Shown in pieces: positions 10,388 to 24,374 of a DNA stretch of 64,000 bases (positions are counted from its first letter, which is position 1; every line of letters begins with the position of its first letter). The stretch comes from Acanthornis magna. Lineage: Eukaryota > Chordata > Aves > Passeriformes > Acanthizidae. The translations under genes and the position numbers were made by a program. The stretch lies in NCBI GenBank assembly GCA_036785705.1, contig JAWUZG010001061.1, positions 1 to 64,000 on the forward strand, in the 5' to 3' direction. The notes under the pieces were generated by a model, which had not been told where the DNA came from, did no database searches, and saw only the letters and a program-made list of their open reading frames with translations.

Positions 10388-13300
10388 AGTGTGTGAGGGC
10401 TCCTGCTGGGGAAGTGGACAGCAAGCAAGGGCACTCTTGGTGGTGAAGGGAGAGAGAGCTGGCCAGGAGTGTTGGTGTGGTGAGTTACATGGAGCTCTAC
10501 TTGGGAATTGGGTTTTTTTGCTTGCTGTAAGATATGACTGCTTTCCTATTGTTTTCATAGAGTGCACTCCATTGTACTCTGTGTAGGCTCCCAGGAGTAG
10601 GTTTAGCTTTTCTATGGAGTGGTCAGTAATTGGGATTGAGTTGTCTGTGTCGAATCATTTGTGTTAGGGAAGAGCTGCTTTTCTAGGAATAGATCAGATG
10701 GGCCATTTGTAAGTGCTGCGGGACAGAGTTACTTAAAGCACTGGCTTGAAGTGTGAGGCTGGGATTGGATGCAGCCGCCGCCAAGGCTCCTGTGTCTGAG
10801 AAGGAGTTGAGAAAGCCAAGGGCTGCTCTCTGGCCCTCGTGACTCAGTGGCCAGGCTGCTCTGGGAGGCTTTGTGTGAATCTGCCAGCACAGCAGCGACA
10901 GATGTCCCCGAGGAGCTTGTGTGAGTGCAGGTGAGATCAGAGCTCTTGAGCAGCCTGGAGAGCCTGGGGATGTGGCCACGGAGCCGCCAGGATATCTGGT
11001 GACCTCGGGGTTCCTATGAGCAGAGGGAGCACTAAGATGTGCCCATGGCACCTGTGTAAGTGCCTGTGGCTAAAGGGCTCTTTTGCAGCCTGGAGAGCCT
11101 TGGCATGTGGCCATGAAGCCACAGTGCGTGTCTGTGACATCAGAGCGCTTTGGCAGCATGGAAAGGCCTGGAATGGCTGCAGGGGCCAGAGGTGAGTGCC
11201 TGTGACATCAGAGCTGTCCAGCAGCAGCAGGGAGACGGAGGGAATGTCACAGGCCATGCCCTGTGAGTTGCTGTGACAGCGTGGCTCCTTAGCAGTGTGC
11301 AGATTGCCGGGATGTTACCCTGCAGGCCCTGGCATTGCCCTTGTTGTGTGTGTTGTTTAGGACGATAGAGAGAGCCCTGGCATGTCCCCCTGGAAGGCCA
11401 GGGAGTGGCAGTTGCAAAAGAGCTCCTTAGCACTTAGAGACACATGGGATGTCCCCATGGAGGCACTGTGAGAGCCCGTGACCTCAGAGGTCTTTGGAAG
11501 CTGAGAGAGCCCCGGGATGCCATGGGATGTGAGCATGGGGAGCCTGTGGGCAGGTGTGATCTCCCTGCTTGTGCTGGTGCATCCCCCCCTGCCCTTTTTT
11601 CAGGCTGCAGCATGATATGAGAAATGCTGCTGAGGCCTTGGCCTTGACGAATGCAGCGGGGCTGAGGTGCTGTGGAGCTTCTGAGAAACGCTGTGTGCTG
11701 CCAGGAAGTGCTGTGTTCTAAGGTGCTCCTGCTTTTTTTGCCTGTTGAACAGACTTTGAAATTTGTTTTTGCCTGGATGGCATCACATTGGTGTTGTCCC
11801 GTGTTCAGGGAAAGCTGCCGATGAGAAGTGGGGCCAGGCTGAAGGCTTGTTGTGACTAAAGGCCATGCCTCGGGGCCCTGTAAGCAGGGGTGCCAAAGGA
11901 GGCCCTGGCAGCTGTGCTGGGCCGCAGCAGCGGTGAGCAGCAAAGTCCCTGTGCGTGGGGCCTCTGCCAGCCGGCAGCTGTCCCGTTTGCTGCACTCGGG
12001 GCATCCGCGAAGGAGCACGGCTCCTGGGCCCCCGATCCTGCCGCTCCCGGAGGCCTCAGGCTTTGGACGCTGAGAAGATGGCAAGGCACGTGAAAGGAGT
12101 ATTTCAGTAGCTTGGAGGGGAATTTTGCCTCGTAGAGCCTCTTTGTGTGCTTGTGGGAGTGCAGGTGTGCATGCGCTCTCTGCAATGTGGGAGAGGGGCT
12201 GCTCTGGTGGATTCAGAAGTGCTTTAGATTTGTCCCTAAGTTAGGTCTCGAAGTTCCTGCAGTGCTATGGTAAGGGCTGTGTGGATCCTTTGCTGAGGTC
12301 TTGGGTTCCAGCTCAGTTCTAAGTGAAGCGTTGTGTAGTTGAAGTCCAGTTCAGTTGAAATGCTCTTAACTGCTGTTCCTGCCCTAAGCTGTTCATTTGA
12401 ATTTGAGTTATTTAGTGAAGTGTTGCTCAAGCTGAAGTGCTCCTAAGGGAAGTGCTCTTGAGCCTTTGGGCCATGTTCTTCTTATCCTGACCCTTTCTCT
12501 TCTTTAGAGACACAGCCTCACGCACACGGACAGACAGACAGAGATAATTTGGGTTTCATTTCATTTTGGATTGATTGACTCTGGATTTTTGTTTGTTGCT
12601 TTTCCTCACTGTGCTTTAAGCATGGTATAAGTAGCAGAGTGAAGCTTAGCAAGGAAGCTTGTCCTGCTGTGGCTTTTCCATGAAATCTTTCTTTCCCGAT
12701 AGCTTTCCTATGACTCTTGGAGTGATGTAAAAGTGCCTGTGCCATCACATGTCTTTAGCAGCGTGGAGCCACCTGGGATGTCAGCACCGAGGTGCTGGGA
12801 GTGAGTGCTTGTGACACCAGGGCTTCTGGGCAGCGTGTGGACTCCTGGCGTGTGCCTATGGCTGTCCTGGGACAGCCTGTGAGCTCAGTGCTCTTTTGAA
12901 AGCTGGATAGCTCTGGCGTGTCTCCAGGGAGTTCCTGTGCCAAGATGTGGCCTCGTGGCTCTTTGGCAGCCTGGAGATGGCTGGAGTGTGCCCAGGGGGC
13001 AAGTGTGAGTGTCAGGGACTTGCCCGCTCTTGAGGAGGATGGAGGGTGCAGGGATGTCCCCATGGAGGCCCTGTGAGTGGCCGTGAGCTGGCGGCACCTT
13101 AGCAGCGTGAGACTCGTGGGCTGTCAGCCCTGAGAGCCTGTTGAAGGCCGTGATGTGCGTGCAGAGAGGTTTGTCAAATGGGAGAGTCGTGGCATGTCCC
13201 TATGGAGCCGCTGGGGTTGTGTGTGCCCTCAGTGTTCTTGAGGAGCCTCGAGAGCCCTGGGATGGCCCCGTGGAAGCGCAGGGAGTGCCTGTGCCATAGC

Positions 13301-13850
13301 AGCGGTGCCTGATGAGATCAAAGGGCCCTGGGATGTCAGCTTGGAATGGCTGTGAGTGCCTGAGAGCACACGTCTGTCTCTCATGGCCGGAGAGCTGTGG
13401 CAGGTGCCCATGGTAGGTGTGTGAGTGCAGGTGAGCTCAGGGCTCTGCAGAAGGCTGTAGGCCTGTGGGCTGTGAGGCTGGAAGGCCTGGGAGTGCTTTG
13501 GAGCTGAGTGCTCTGTAGCAGTCGGGAGCCGCCTGGGAGGTTGTAGCAGGATGCTTTGGGCCGGCTGCTTTGCCTTGGAACATGGTCCAGGCACTTGGAG
13601 CATGTGCTATTTGCAAATGTCTCCAGGTGTCTTTCAGAGGGCCAGCGTGTGTTGTTTTGGCCTTGAATTCTGCTGAAAGTCCTTCTGGCAAGGAAGCCTG
13701 CATGAAGGTGCTGCTAGTGAGGCAAAGATTTGGCAGCTGAGCTGCTGCTGGGAGTTGCAGGCGTCTGCCTGACAGTCAGTCCCTTGAGAGTGTCAATGTG
13801 CAGTCAGTCCCCTTTCCTAGGGGAGGTTTTTCTAGCGTGTTCCTCCTTGG
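10388..13850 (+). repeat. Monomer M4, type A
   Basis: Defines type A: GACGATAG at 11361 (others GAAGATAG), CTGCCGCTCCCGG near 12050 and GCCTCGGGGCCC near 11867. Its 3' half has TTATTTAGTG near 12409 (others TTATCAAGTG), GGGTTTCATTTC near 12551 and AGATGTGGCCTCGTGG near 12943, shared with M7 and M17. Confidence 0.96.
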
Positions 13851-16800
13851 AGTGTGTGAGGGCTCCTGCTGGGGAAGAGGACAGCAAGCAAGGGCACTCT
13901 TGGTGGTGAAGGGAGAGAGAGCTGGCCAGGAGTGTTGGTGTGGTGAGTTACATGGAGCTCTACTTGGGAATTGGGTTTTTTTGCTTGCTGTAAGATATGA
14001 CTGCTTTCCTATTGTTTTCATAGAGTGCACTCCATTGTACTCTGTGTAGGCTCCCAGGAGTAGGTTTAGCTTTTCTATGGAGTGGTCAGTAATTGGGATT
14101 GAGTTGTCTGTGTCGAATCATTTGTGTTAGGGAAGAGCTGCTTTTCTAGGAATAGATCAGATGGGCCATTTGTAAGTGCTGCGGGACAGAGTTACTTAAA
14201 GCACTGGCTTGAAGTGTGAGGCTGGGATTGGATGCAGCCGCCGCCAAGGCTCCTGTGTCTGAGAAGGAGTTGAGAAAGCCAAGGGCTGCTCTCTGGCCCT
14301 CGTGACTCAGTGGCCAGGCTGCTCTGGGAGGCTTTGTGTGAATCTGCCAGCACAGCAGCGACAGATGTCCCCGAGGAGCTTGTGTGAGTGCAGGTGAGAT
14401 CAGAGCTCTTGAGCAGCCTGGAGAGCCTGGGGATGTGGCCACGGAGCCGCCGGGATATCTGGTGACCTCGGGGTTCCTATGAGCAGAGGGAGCACTAAGA
14501 TGTGCCCATGGCACCTGTGTAAGTGCCTGTGGCTAAAGGGCTCTTTTGCAGCCTGGAGAGCCTTGGCATGTGGCCATGAAGCCACAGTGCGTGTCTGTGA
14601 CATCAGAGCGCTTTGGCAGCATGGAAAGGCCTGGAATGGCTGCAGGGGCCAGAGGTGAGTGCCTGTGACATCAGAGCTGTCCAACAGCAGCAGGGAGACG
14701 GAGGGAATGTCACAGGCCATGCCCTGTGAGTTGCTGTGACAGCGTGGCTCCTTAGCAGTGTGCAGATTGCCGGGATGTTACCCTGCAGGCCCTGGCATTG
14801 CCCTTGTTGTGTGTGTTGTTTAGGAAGATAGAGAGAGCCCTGGCATGTCCCCCTGGAAGGCCAGGGAGTGGCAGTTGCAAAAGAGCTCCTTAGCACTTAG
14901 AGACACGTGGGATGTCCCCATGGAGGCACTGTGAGTGCCCGTGACCTCAGAGGTCTTTGGAAGCTGAGAGAGCCCCGGGATGCCATGGGATGTGAGCATG
15001 GGGAGCCTGTGGGCAGGTGTGATGTCCCTGCTTGTGCTGGTGCATCCCCCCCTGCCCTTTTTTCAGGCTGCAGCATGATATGAGAAATGCTGCTGAGGCC
15101 TTGGCCTTGACGAATGCAGCGGGGCTGAGGTGCTGTGGAGCTTCTGAGAAACGCTGTGTGCTGCCAGGAAGTGCTGTGTTCTAAGGTGCTCCTGCTTTTT
15201 TTGCCTGTTGAACAGACTTTGAAATTTGTTTTTGCCTGGATGGCATCACATTGGTGTTGTCCCGTGTTCAGGGAAAGCTGCCGATGAGAAGTGGGGCCAG
15301 GCTGAAGGCTTGTTGTGACTAAAGGCCATGCCTTGGGGCCCTGTAAGCAGGGGTGCCAAAGGAGGCCCTGGCAGCTGTGCTGGGCCGCAGCAGCGGTGAG
15401 CAGCAAAGTCCCTGTGCGTGGGGCCTCTGCCAGCCGGCAGCTGTCCCATTTGCTGCACTCGGGGGATCCGCGAAGGAGCACGGCTCCTGGGCCCCCGATC
15501 CTGCTGCTCCCCGAGGCCTCAGGCTTTGGCCGCTGAGAAGATGGCAAGGCACGTGAAAGGAGTATTTCAGTAGCTTGGAGGGGAATTTTGCCTCGTAGAG
15601 CCTCTTTGTGTGCTTGTGGGAGTGCAGGTGTGCATGCGCTCTCTGCAATGTGGGAGAGGGGCTGCTCTGGTGGATTCAGAAGTGCTTTAGGTTTGTCCCT
15701 AAGTTAGGTCTCGAAGTTCCTGCAGTGCTATGGTAAGGGCTGTGTGGATTCTTTGCTGAGGTCTTGGGTTCCAGCTCAGTTCTAAGTGAAGCGTTGTGTA
15801 GTTGAAGTCCAGTTCAGTTGAAATGCTCTTAACTGCTGTTCCTGCCCTAAGCTGTTCATTTGAATTTGAGTTATCAAGTGAAATGTTGCTCAAGCTGAAG
15901 TGCTCTTAAGGGAAGTGCTCTTGAGCCTTTGGGCCATGTTCTTCTTATCCTGACCCTTTCTCTTCTTTAGAGACACAGCCTCACGCACACGGACAGACAG
16001 ACAGAGATAATTTGGGTTTGATTTCATTTTGGATTGATTGACTCTGGATTTTTGTTTGTTGCTTTTCCTCACTGTGCTTTAAGCATGGTATAAGTAGTAG
16101 AGTGAAGCTTAGCAAGGAAGCTTGTCCTGCTGTGGCTTTTCCATGAAATCTTTCTTTCCCGATAGCTTTCCTATGATTCTTGGAGTGATGTAAAAGTGCC
16201 TGTGCCATCACATCTCTTTAGCAGCGTGGAGCCGCCTGGGATGTCAGCACCGAGGTGCTGGGAGTGAGTGCCTGTGACACCAGGGCTTCTGGGCAGCGTG
16301 TGGACTCCTGGCATGTGCCTATGGCTGTCCTGGGACAGCCTGTGAGCTCAGTGTTCTTTTGAAAGCTGGATAGCTCTGGCGTGTCCCCAGGGAGTTCCTG
16401 TGCCGAGATGTTACCTCCTGACTCTTTGGCAGCCTGGAGATGGCTGGAGTGTGCCCAGGGGGCAAGTGTGAGTGTCAGGGACTTGCCCGCTCTTGAGGAG
16501 GATGGAGGGTGCAGGGATGTCCCCATGGAGGCCCTGTGAGTGGCCGTGAGCTGGCGGCACCTTAGCAGCGTGAGACTCGTGGGCTGTCAGCCCTGAGAGC
16601 CTGTTGAAGGCCGTGATGTGCGTGCAGAGAGGTTTGTCAAATGGGAGAGTCGTGGCATGTCCCTATGGAGCCGCTGGGTTTGTGTGTGCCCTCAGTGTTC
16701 TTGAGGAGCCTCGAGAGCCCTGGGACGGCCCCGTGGAAGCGCAGGGAGTGCCTGTGCCATAGCAGCGGTGCCTGATGAGATCAAAGGGCCCTGGGATGTC

Positions 16801-17313
16801 AGCTTGGAATGGCTGTGAGTGCCTGAGAGCACACGTCTGTCTCTCATGGCCGGAGAGCTGTGGCAGGTGCCCATGGTAGGTGTGTGAGTGCAGGTGAGCT
16901 CAGGGCTCTGCAGAAGGCTGTAGGCCTGTGGGCTGTGAGGCTGGAAGGCCTGGGAGTGCTTTGGAGCTGAGTGCTCTGTAGCAGTCGGGAGCCGCCTGGG
17001 AGGTTGTAGCAGGATGCTTTGGGCCGGCTGCTTTGCCTTGGAACATGGTCCAGGCACTTGGAGCATGTGCTATTTGCAAATGTCTCCAGGTGTCTTTCAG
17101 AGGGCCAGCGTGTGTTGTTTTGGCCTTGAATTCTGCTGAAAGTCCTTCTGGCAAGGAAGCCTGCATGAAGGTGCTGCTAGTGAGGCAAAGATTTGGCAGC
17201 TGAGCTGCTGCTGGGAGTTGCAGGCGTCTGCCTGACAGTCAGTCCCTTGAGAGTGTCAATGTGCAGTCAGTCCCCTTTCCTAGGGGAGGTTTTTCTAGCG
17301 TGTTCCTCCTTGG
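13851..17313 (+). repeat. Monomer M5, type B
   Basis: Defines type B: GGGGAAGAGGAC with A at 13878 (others GAAGTGGAC), CAAGTGAAATG near 15877 (others GTGAAGTG) and GTCCCATTTGC near 15445. It has ACACCAGG-side and CTCCTGGCATGTG variants near 16310 in common with M8 and M12. Confidence 0.96.
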
Positions 17314-20300
17314 AGTGTGTGAGGGCTCGTGCTGGGGAAGTGGACAGCAAGCAAGGGCACTCTTGGTGGTGAAGGGAGAGAGAGCTGGCCAGGAGTGTTG
17401 GTGTGGTGAGTTACATGGAGCTCTACTTGGGAATTGGGTTTTTTTGCTTGCTGTAAGATATGACTGCTTTCCTATTGTTTTCATAGAGTGCACTCCATTG
17501 TACTCTGTGTAGGCTCCCAGGAGTAGGTTTAGCTTTTCTATGGAGTGGTCAGTAATTGGGATTGAGTTGTCTGTGTCGAATCATTTGTGTTAGGGAAGAG
17601 CTGCTTTTCTAGGAATAGATCAGATGGGCCATTTATAAGTGCTGCGGGACAGAGTTACTTAAAGCACTGGCTTGAAGTGTGAGGCTGGGATTGGATGCAG
17701 CCGCCGCCAAGGCTCCTGTGTCTGAGAAGGAGTTGAGAAAGCCAAGGGCTGCTCTCTGGCCCTCGTGACTCAGTGGCCAGGCTGCTCTGGGAGGCTTTGT
17801 GTGAATCTGCCAGCACAGCAGCGACAGATGTCCCCGAGGAGCTTGTGTGAGTGCAGGTGAGATCAGAGCTCTTGAGCAGCCTGGAGAGCCTGGGGATGTG
17901 GCCACGGAGCCGCCAGGATATCTGGTGACCTCGGGGTTCCTATGAGCAGAGGGAGCACTAAGATGTGCCCATGGCACCTGTGTAAGTGCCTGTGGCTAAA
18001 GGGCTCTTTTGCAGCCTGGAGAGCCTTGGCATGTGGCCATGAAGCCACAGTGCGTGTCTGTGACATCAGAGCGCTTTGGCAGCATGGAAAGGCCTGGAAT
18101 GGCTGCAGGGGCCAGAGGTGAGTGCCTGTGACATCACAGCTGTCCAGCAGCAGCAGGGAGACGGAGGGAATGTCACAGGCCATGCCCTGTGAGTTGCTGT
18201 GACAGCGTGGCTCCTTAGCAGTGTGCAGATTGCCGGGATGTTACCCTGCAGGCCCTGGCATTGCCCTTGTTGTGTGTGTTGTTTAGGAAGATAGAGAGAG
18301 CCCTGGCATGTCCCCCTGGAAGGCCAGGGAGTGGCAGTTGCAAAAGAGCTCCTTAGCACTTAGAGACACGTGGGATGTCCCCATGGAGGCACTGTGAGTG
18401 CCCGTGACCTCAGAGGTCTTTGGAAGCTGAGAGAGCCCCAGGATGCCATGGGATGTGAGCATGGGGAGCCTGTGGGCAGGTGTGATGTCCCTGCTTGTGC
18501 TGGTGCATCCCCCCCTGCCCTTTTTTCAGGCTGCAGCATGATATGAGAAATGCTGCTGAGGCCTTGGCCTTGACGAATGCAGCGGGGCTGAGGTGCTGTG
18601 GAGCTTCTGAGAAACGCTGTGTGCTGCCAGGAAGTGCTGTGTTCTAAGGTGCTCCTGCTTTTTTTGCCTGTTGAACAGACTTTGAAATTTGTTTTTGCCT
18701 GGATGGCATCACATTGGTGTTGTCCCGTGTTCAGGGAAAGCTGCCGATGAGAAGTGGGGCCAGGCTGAAGGCTTGTTGTGACTAAAGGCCATGCCTTGGG
18801 GCCCTGTAAGCAGGGGTGCCAAAGGAGGCCCTGGCAGCTGTGCTGGGCCGCAGCAGCGGTGAGCAGCAAAGTCCCTGTGCGTGGGGCCTCTGCCAGCCGG
18901 CAGCTGTCCCGTTTGCTGCACTCGGGGGATCCGCGAAGGAGCACGGCTCCTGGGCCCCCGATCCTGCTGCTCCCCGAGGCCTCAGGCTTTGGCCGCTGAG
19001 AAGATGGCAAGGCACGTGAAAGGAGTATTTCAGTAGCTTGGAGGGGAATTTTGCCTCGTAGAGCCTCTTTGTGTGCTTGTGGGAGTGCAGGTGTGCATGC
19101 GCTCTCTGCAATGTGGGAGAGGGGCTGCTCTGGTGGATTCAGAAGTGCTTTAGGTTTGTCCCTAAGTTAGGTCTCGAAGTTCCTGCAGTGCTATGGTAAG
19201 GGCTGTGTGGATTCTTTGCTGAGGTCTTGGGTTCCAGCTCAGTTCTAAGTGAAGCGTTGTGTAGTTGAAGTCCAGTTCAGTTGAAATGCTCTTAACTGCT
19301 GTTCCTGCCCTAAGCTGTTCATTTGAATTTGAGTTATCAAGTGAAGTGTTGCTCAAGCTGAAGTGCTCTTAAGGGAAGTGCTCTTGAGCCTTTGGGCCAT
19401 GTTCTTCTTATCCTGACCCTTTCTCTTCTTTAGAGACACAGCCTCACGCACACGGACAGACAGACAGAGATAATTTGGGTTTGATTTCATTTTGGATTGA
19501 TTGACTCTGGATTTTTGTTTGTTGCTTTTCCTCACTGTGCTTTAAGCATGGTATAAGTAGTAGAGTGAAGCTTAGCAAGGAAGCTTGTCCTGCTGTGGCT
19601 TTTCCATGAAATCTTTCTTTCCCGATAGCTTTCCTATGATTCTTGGAGTGATGTAAAAGTGCCTGTGCCATCACATCTCTTTAGCAGCGTGGAGCCGCCT
19701 GGGATGTCAGCACCGAGGTGCTGGGAGTGAGTGCCTGTGACACCAGGGCTTCTGGGCAGTGTGTGGACTCCTGGTATGTGCCTATGGCTGTCCTGGGACA
19801 GCCTGTGAGCTCAGTGTTCTTTTGAAAGCTGGATAGCTCTGGCGTGTCCCCAGGGAGTTCCTGTGCCGAGATGTTACCTCCTGACTCTTTGGCAGCCTGG
19901 AGATGGCTGGAGTGTGCCCAGGGGGCAAGTGTGAGTGTCAGGGACTTGCCCGCTCTTGAGGAGGATGGAGGGTGCAGGGATGTCCCCATGGAGGCCCTGT
20001 GAGTGGCCGTGAGCTGGCGGCACCTTAGCAGCGTGAGACTCGTGGGCTGTCAGCCCTGAGAGCCTGTTGAAGGCCGTGATGTGCGTGCAGAGAGGTTTGT
20101 CAAATGGGAGAGTCGTGGCATGTCCCTATGGAGCCGCTGGGGTTGTGTGTGCCCTCAGTGTTCTTGAGGAGCCTCGAGAGCCCTGGGATGGCCCCGTGGA
20201 AGCGCAGGGAGTGCCTGTGCCATAGCAGCAGTGCCTGATGAGATCAAAGGGCCCTGGGATGTCAGCTTGGAATGGCTGTGAGTGCCTGAGAGCACACGTC

Positions 20301-20776
20301 TGTCTCTCATGGCCGGAGAGCTGTGGCAGGTGCCCATGGTAGGTGTGTGAGTGCAGGTGAGCTCAGGGCTCTGCAGAAGGCTGTAGGCCTGTGGGCTGTG
20401 AGGCTGGAAGGCCTGGGAGTGCTTTGGAGCTGAGTGCTCTGTAGCAGTCGGGAGCCGCCTGGGAGGTTGTAGCAGGATGCTTTGGGCCGGCTGCTTTGCC
20501 TTGGAACATGGTCCAGGCACTTGGAGCATGTGCTATTTGCAAATGTCTCCAGGTGTCTTTCAGAGGGCCAGCGTGTGTTGTTTTGGCCTTGAATTCTGCT
20601 GAAAGTCCTTCTGGCAAGGAAGCCTGCATGAAGGTGCTGCTAGTGAGGCAAAGATTTGGCAGCTGAGCTGCTGCCGGGAGTTGCAGGCGTCTGCCTGACA
20701 GTCAGTCCCTTGAGAGTGTCAATGTGCAGTCAGTCCCCTTTCCTAGGGGAGGTTTTTCTAGCGTGTTCCTCCTTGG
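17314..20776 (+). repeat. Monomer M6, type C
   Basis: Defines type C: CATTTATAAGTG with A at 17635 (others CATTTGTAAGTG) and GAGCCCCAGGATG with A at 18440 (others CCCCGGGATG). GGGCAGTGTGTGG near 19755 is shared with M9, M10, M11, M13 and M14. Confidence 0.96.
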
Positions 20777-23700
20777 AGTGTGTGAGGGCTCGTGCTGGGG
20801 AAGTGGACAGCAAGCAAGGGCACTCTTGGTGGTGAAGGGAGAGAGAGCTGCCCAGGAGTGTTGGTGTGGTGAGTTACATGGAGCTCTACTTGGGAATTGG
20901 GTTTTTTTGCTTGCTGTAAGATATGACTGCTTTCCTATTGTTTTCATAGAGTGCACTCCATTGTACTCTGTGTAGGCTCCCAGGAGTAGGTTTAGCTTTT
21001 CTATGGAGTGGTCAGTAATTGGGATTGAGTTGTCTGTGTCGAATCATTTGTGTTAGGGAAGAGCTGCTTTTCTAGGAATAGATCAGATGGGCCATTTGTA
21101 AGTGCTGCGGGACAGAGTTACTTAAAGCACTGGCTTTAAGTGTGAGGCTGGGATTGGATGCAGCCGCCGCCAAGGCTCCTGTGTCTGAGAAGGAGTTGAG
21201 AAAGCCAAGGGCTGCTCTCTGGCCCTCGTGACTCAGTGGCCAGGCTGCTCTGGGAGGCTTTGTGTGAATCTGCCAGCACAGCAGCGACAGATGTCCCCGA
21301 GGAGCTTGTGTGAGTGCAGGTGAGATCAGAGCTCTTGAGCAGCCTGGAGAGCCTGGGGATGTGGCCACGGAGCCGCCAGGATATCTGGTGACCTCGGGGT
21401 TCCTATGAGCAGAGGGAGCACTAAGATGTGCCCATGGCACCTGTGTAAGTGCCTGTGGCTAAAGGGCTCTTTTGCAGCCTGGAGAGCCTGGGGATGTGGC
21501 CATGAAGCCGCCAGGATATCTGGTGACCTCGGGGTTCCTATGAGCAGAGGGAGCACTAAGATGTGCCCATGGCACCTGTGTAAGTGCCTGTGGCTAAAGG
21601 GCTCTTTTGCAGCCTGGAGAGCCTTGGCATGTGGCCATGAAGCCACAGTGCGTGTCTGTGACATCAGAGCGCTTTGGCAGCATGGAAAGGCCTGGAATGG
21701 CTGCAGGGGCCAGAGGTGAGTGCCTGTGACATCAGAGCTGTCCAGCAGCAGCAGGGAGACGGAGGGAATGTCACAGGCCATGCCCTGTGAGTTGCTGTGA
21801 CAGCGTGGCTCCTTAGCAGTGTGCAGATTGCCGGGATGTTACCCTGCAGGCCCTGGCATTGCCCTTGTTGTGTGTGTTGTTTAGGACGATAGAGAGAGCC
21901 CTGGCATGTCCCCCTGGAAGGCCAGGGAGTGGCAGTTGCAAAAGAGCTCCTTAGCACTTAGAGACACGTGGGATGTCCCCATGGAGGCACTGTGAGAGCC
22001 CGTGACCTCAGAGGTCTTTGGAAGCTGAGAGAGCCCCGGGATGCCATGGGATGTGAGCATGGGGAGCCTGTGGGCAGGTGTGATGTCCCTGCTTGTGCTG
22101 GTGCATCCCCCCCTGCCCTTTTTTCAGGCTGCAGCATGATATGAGAAATGCTGCTGAGGCCTTGGCCTTGACGAATGCAGCGGGGCTGAGGTGCTGTGGA
22201 GCTTCTGAGAAACGCTGTGTGCTGCCAGGAAGTGCTGTGTTCTAAGGTGCTCCTGCTTTTTTTGCCTGTTGAACAGACTTTGAAATTTGTTTTTGCCTGG
22301 ATGGCATCACATTGGTGTTGTCCCGTGTTCAGGGAAAGCTGCCGATGAGAAGTGGGGCCAGGCTGAAGGCTTGTTGTGACTAAAGGCCATGCCTCGGGGC
22401 CCTGTAAGCAGGGGTGCCAAAGGAGGCCCTGGCAGCTGTGCTGGGCCGCAGCAGCGGTGAGCAGCAAAGTCCCTGTGCGTGGGGCCTCTGCCAGCCGGCA
22501 GCTGTCCCATTTGCTGCACTCGGGGGATCCGCGAAGGAGCACGGCTCCTGGGCCCCCGATCCTGCCGCTCCCGGAGGCCTCAGGCTTTGGCCGCTGAGAA
22601 GATGGCAAGGCACGTGAAAGGAGTATTTCAGTAGCTTGGAGGGGAATTTTGCCTCGTAGAGCCTCTTTGTGTGCTTGTGGGAGTGCAGGTGTGCATGCGC
22701 TCTCTGCAATGTGGGAGAGGGGCTGCTCTGGTGGATTCAGAAGTGCTTTAGATTTGTCCCTAAGTTAGGTCTCGAAGTTCCTGCAGTGCTATGGTAAGGG
22801 CTGTGTGGATCCTTTGCTGAGGTCTTGGGTTCCAGCTCAGTTCTAAGTGAAGCGTTGTGTAGTTGAAGTCCAGTTCAGTTGAAATGCTCTTAACTGCTGT
22901 TCCTGCCCTAAGCTGTTCATTTGAATTTGAGTTATTTAGTGAAGTGTTGCTCAAGCTGAAGTGCTCCTAAGGGAAGTGCTCTTGAGCCTTTGGGCCATGT
23001 TCTTCTTATCCTGACCCTTTCTCTTCTTTAGAGACACAGCCTCACGCACACGGACAGACAGACAGAGATAATTTGGGTTTCATTTCATTTTGGATTGATT
23101 GACTCTGGATTTTTGTTTGTTGCTTTTCCTCACTGTGCTTTAAGCATGGTATAAGTAGCAGAGTGAAGCTTAGCAAGGAAGCTTGTCCTGCTGTGGCTTT
23201 TCCATGAAATCTTTCTTTCCCGATAGCTTTCCTATGACTCTTGGAGTGATGTAAAAGTGCCTGTGCCATCACATGTCTTTAGCAGCGTGGAGCCACCTGG
23301 GATGTCAGCACCGAGGTGCTGGGAGTGAGTGCTTGTGACACCAGGGCTTCTGGGCAGCGTGTGGACTCCTGGCGTGTGCCTATGGCTGTCCTGGGACAGC
23401 CTGTGAGCTCAGTGCTCTTTTGAAAGCTGGATAGCTCTGGCGTGTCTCCAGGGAGTTCCTGTGACAAGATGTGGCCTCGTGGCTCTTTGGCAGCCTGGAG
23501 ATGGCTGGAGTGTGCCCAGGGGGCAAGTGTGAGTGTCAGGGACTTGCCCGCTCTTGAGGAGGATGGAGGGTGCAGGGATGTCCCCATGGAGGCCCTGTGA
23601 GTGGCCGTGAGCTGGCGGCACCTTAGCAGCGTGAGACTCGTGGGCTGTCAGCCCTGAGAGCCTGTTGAAGGCCGTGATGTGCGTGCAGAGAGGTTTGTCA

Positions 23701-24374
23701 AATGGGAGAGTCGTGGCATGTCCCTATGGAGCCGCTGGGGTTGTGTGTGCCCTCAGTGTTCTTGAGGAGCCTCGAGAGCCCTGGGATGGCCCCGTGGAAG
23801 CGCAGGGAGTGCCTGTGCCATAGCAGCGGTGCCTGATGAGATCAAAGGGCCCTGGGATGTCAGCTTGGAATGGCTGTGAGTGCCTGAGAGCACACGTCTG
23901 TCTCTCATGGCCGGAGAGCTGTGGCAGGTGCCCATGGTAGGTGTGTGAGTGCAGGTGAGCTCAGGGCTCTGCAGAAGGCTGTAGGCCTGTGGGCTGTGAG
24001 GCTGGAAGGCCTGGGAGTGCTTTGGAGCTGAGTGCTCTGTAGCAGTCGGGAGCCGCCTGGGAGGTTGTAGCAGGATGCTTTGGGCCGGCTGCTTTGCCTT
24101 GGAACATGGTCCAGGCACTTGGAGCATGTGCTATTTGCAAATGTCTCCAGGTGTCTTTCAGAGGGCCAGCGTGTGTTGTTTTGGCCTTGAATTCTGCTGA
24201 AAGTCCTTCTGGCAAGGAAGCCTGCATGAAGGTGCTGCTAGTGAGGCAAAGATTTGGCAGCTGAGCTGCTGCCGGGAGTTGCAGGCGTCTGCCTGACAGT
24301 CAGTCCCTTGAGAGTGTCAATGTGCAGTCAGTCCCCTTTCCTAGGGGAGGTTTTTCTAGCGTGTTCCTCCTTGG
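20777..24374 (+). repeat. Monomer M7, type A with 135 bp duplication (3,598 bp)
   Basis: Type A by GACGAT at 21885, CTGCCGCTCCCGG and TTATTTAGTG. It is longer than its neighbours only because two 68 bp subunits of block 1 are duplicated. It is the only duplicated unit left of M15. GTGACAAGATGTGG near 23461 is shared with M17. Confidence 0.96.
21372..21641 (+). repeat. 135 bp tandem duplication in M7
   Basis: GCCGCCAGGATATCTGG occurs at 21372 and again at 21507, exactly 135 bp later, which equals two 68 bp subunits. The junction reads CCTGGGGATGTGGCCATGAAGCC, a mosaic of two neighbouring subunits. The same junction form is seen in M16, M17 and M18 but not in M15. Confidence 0.95.
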
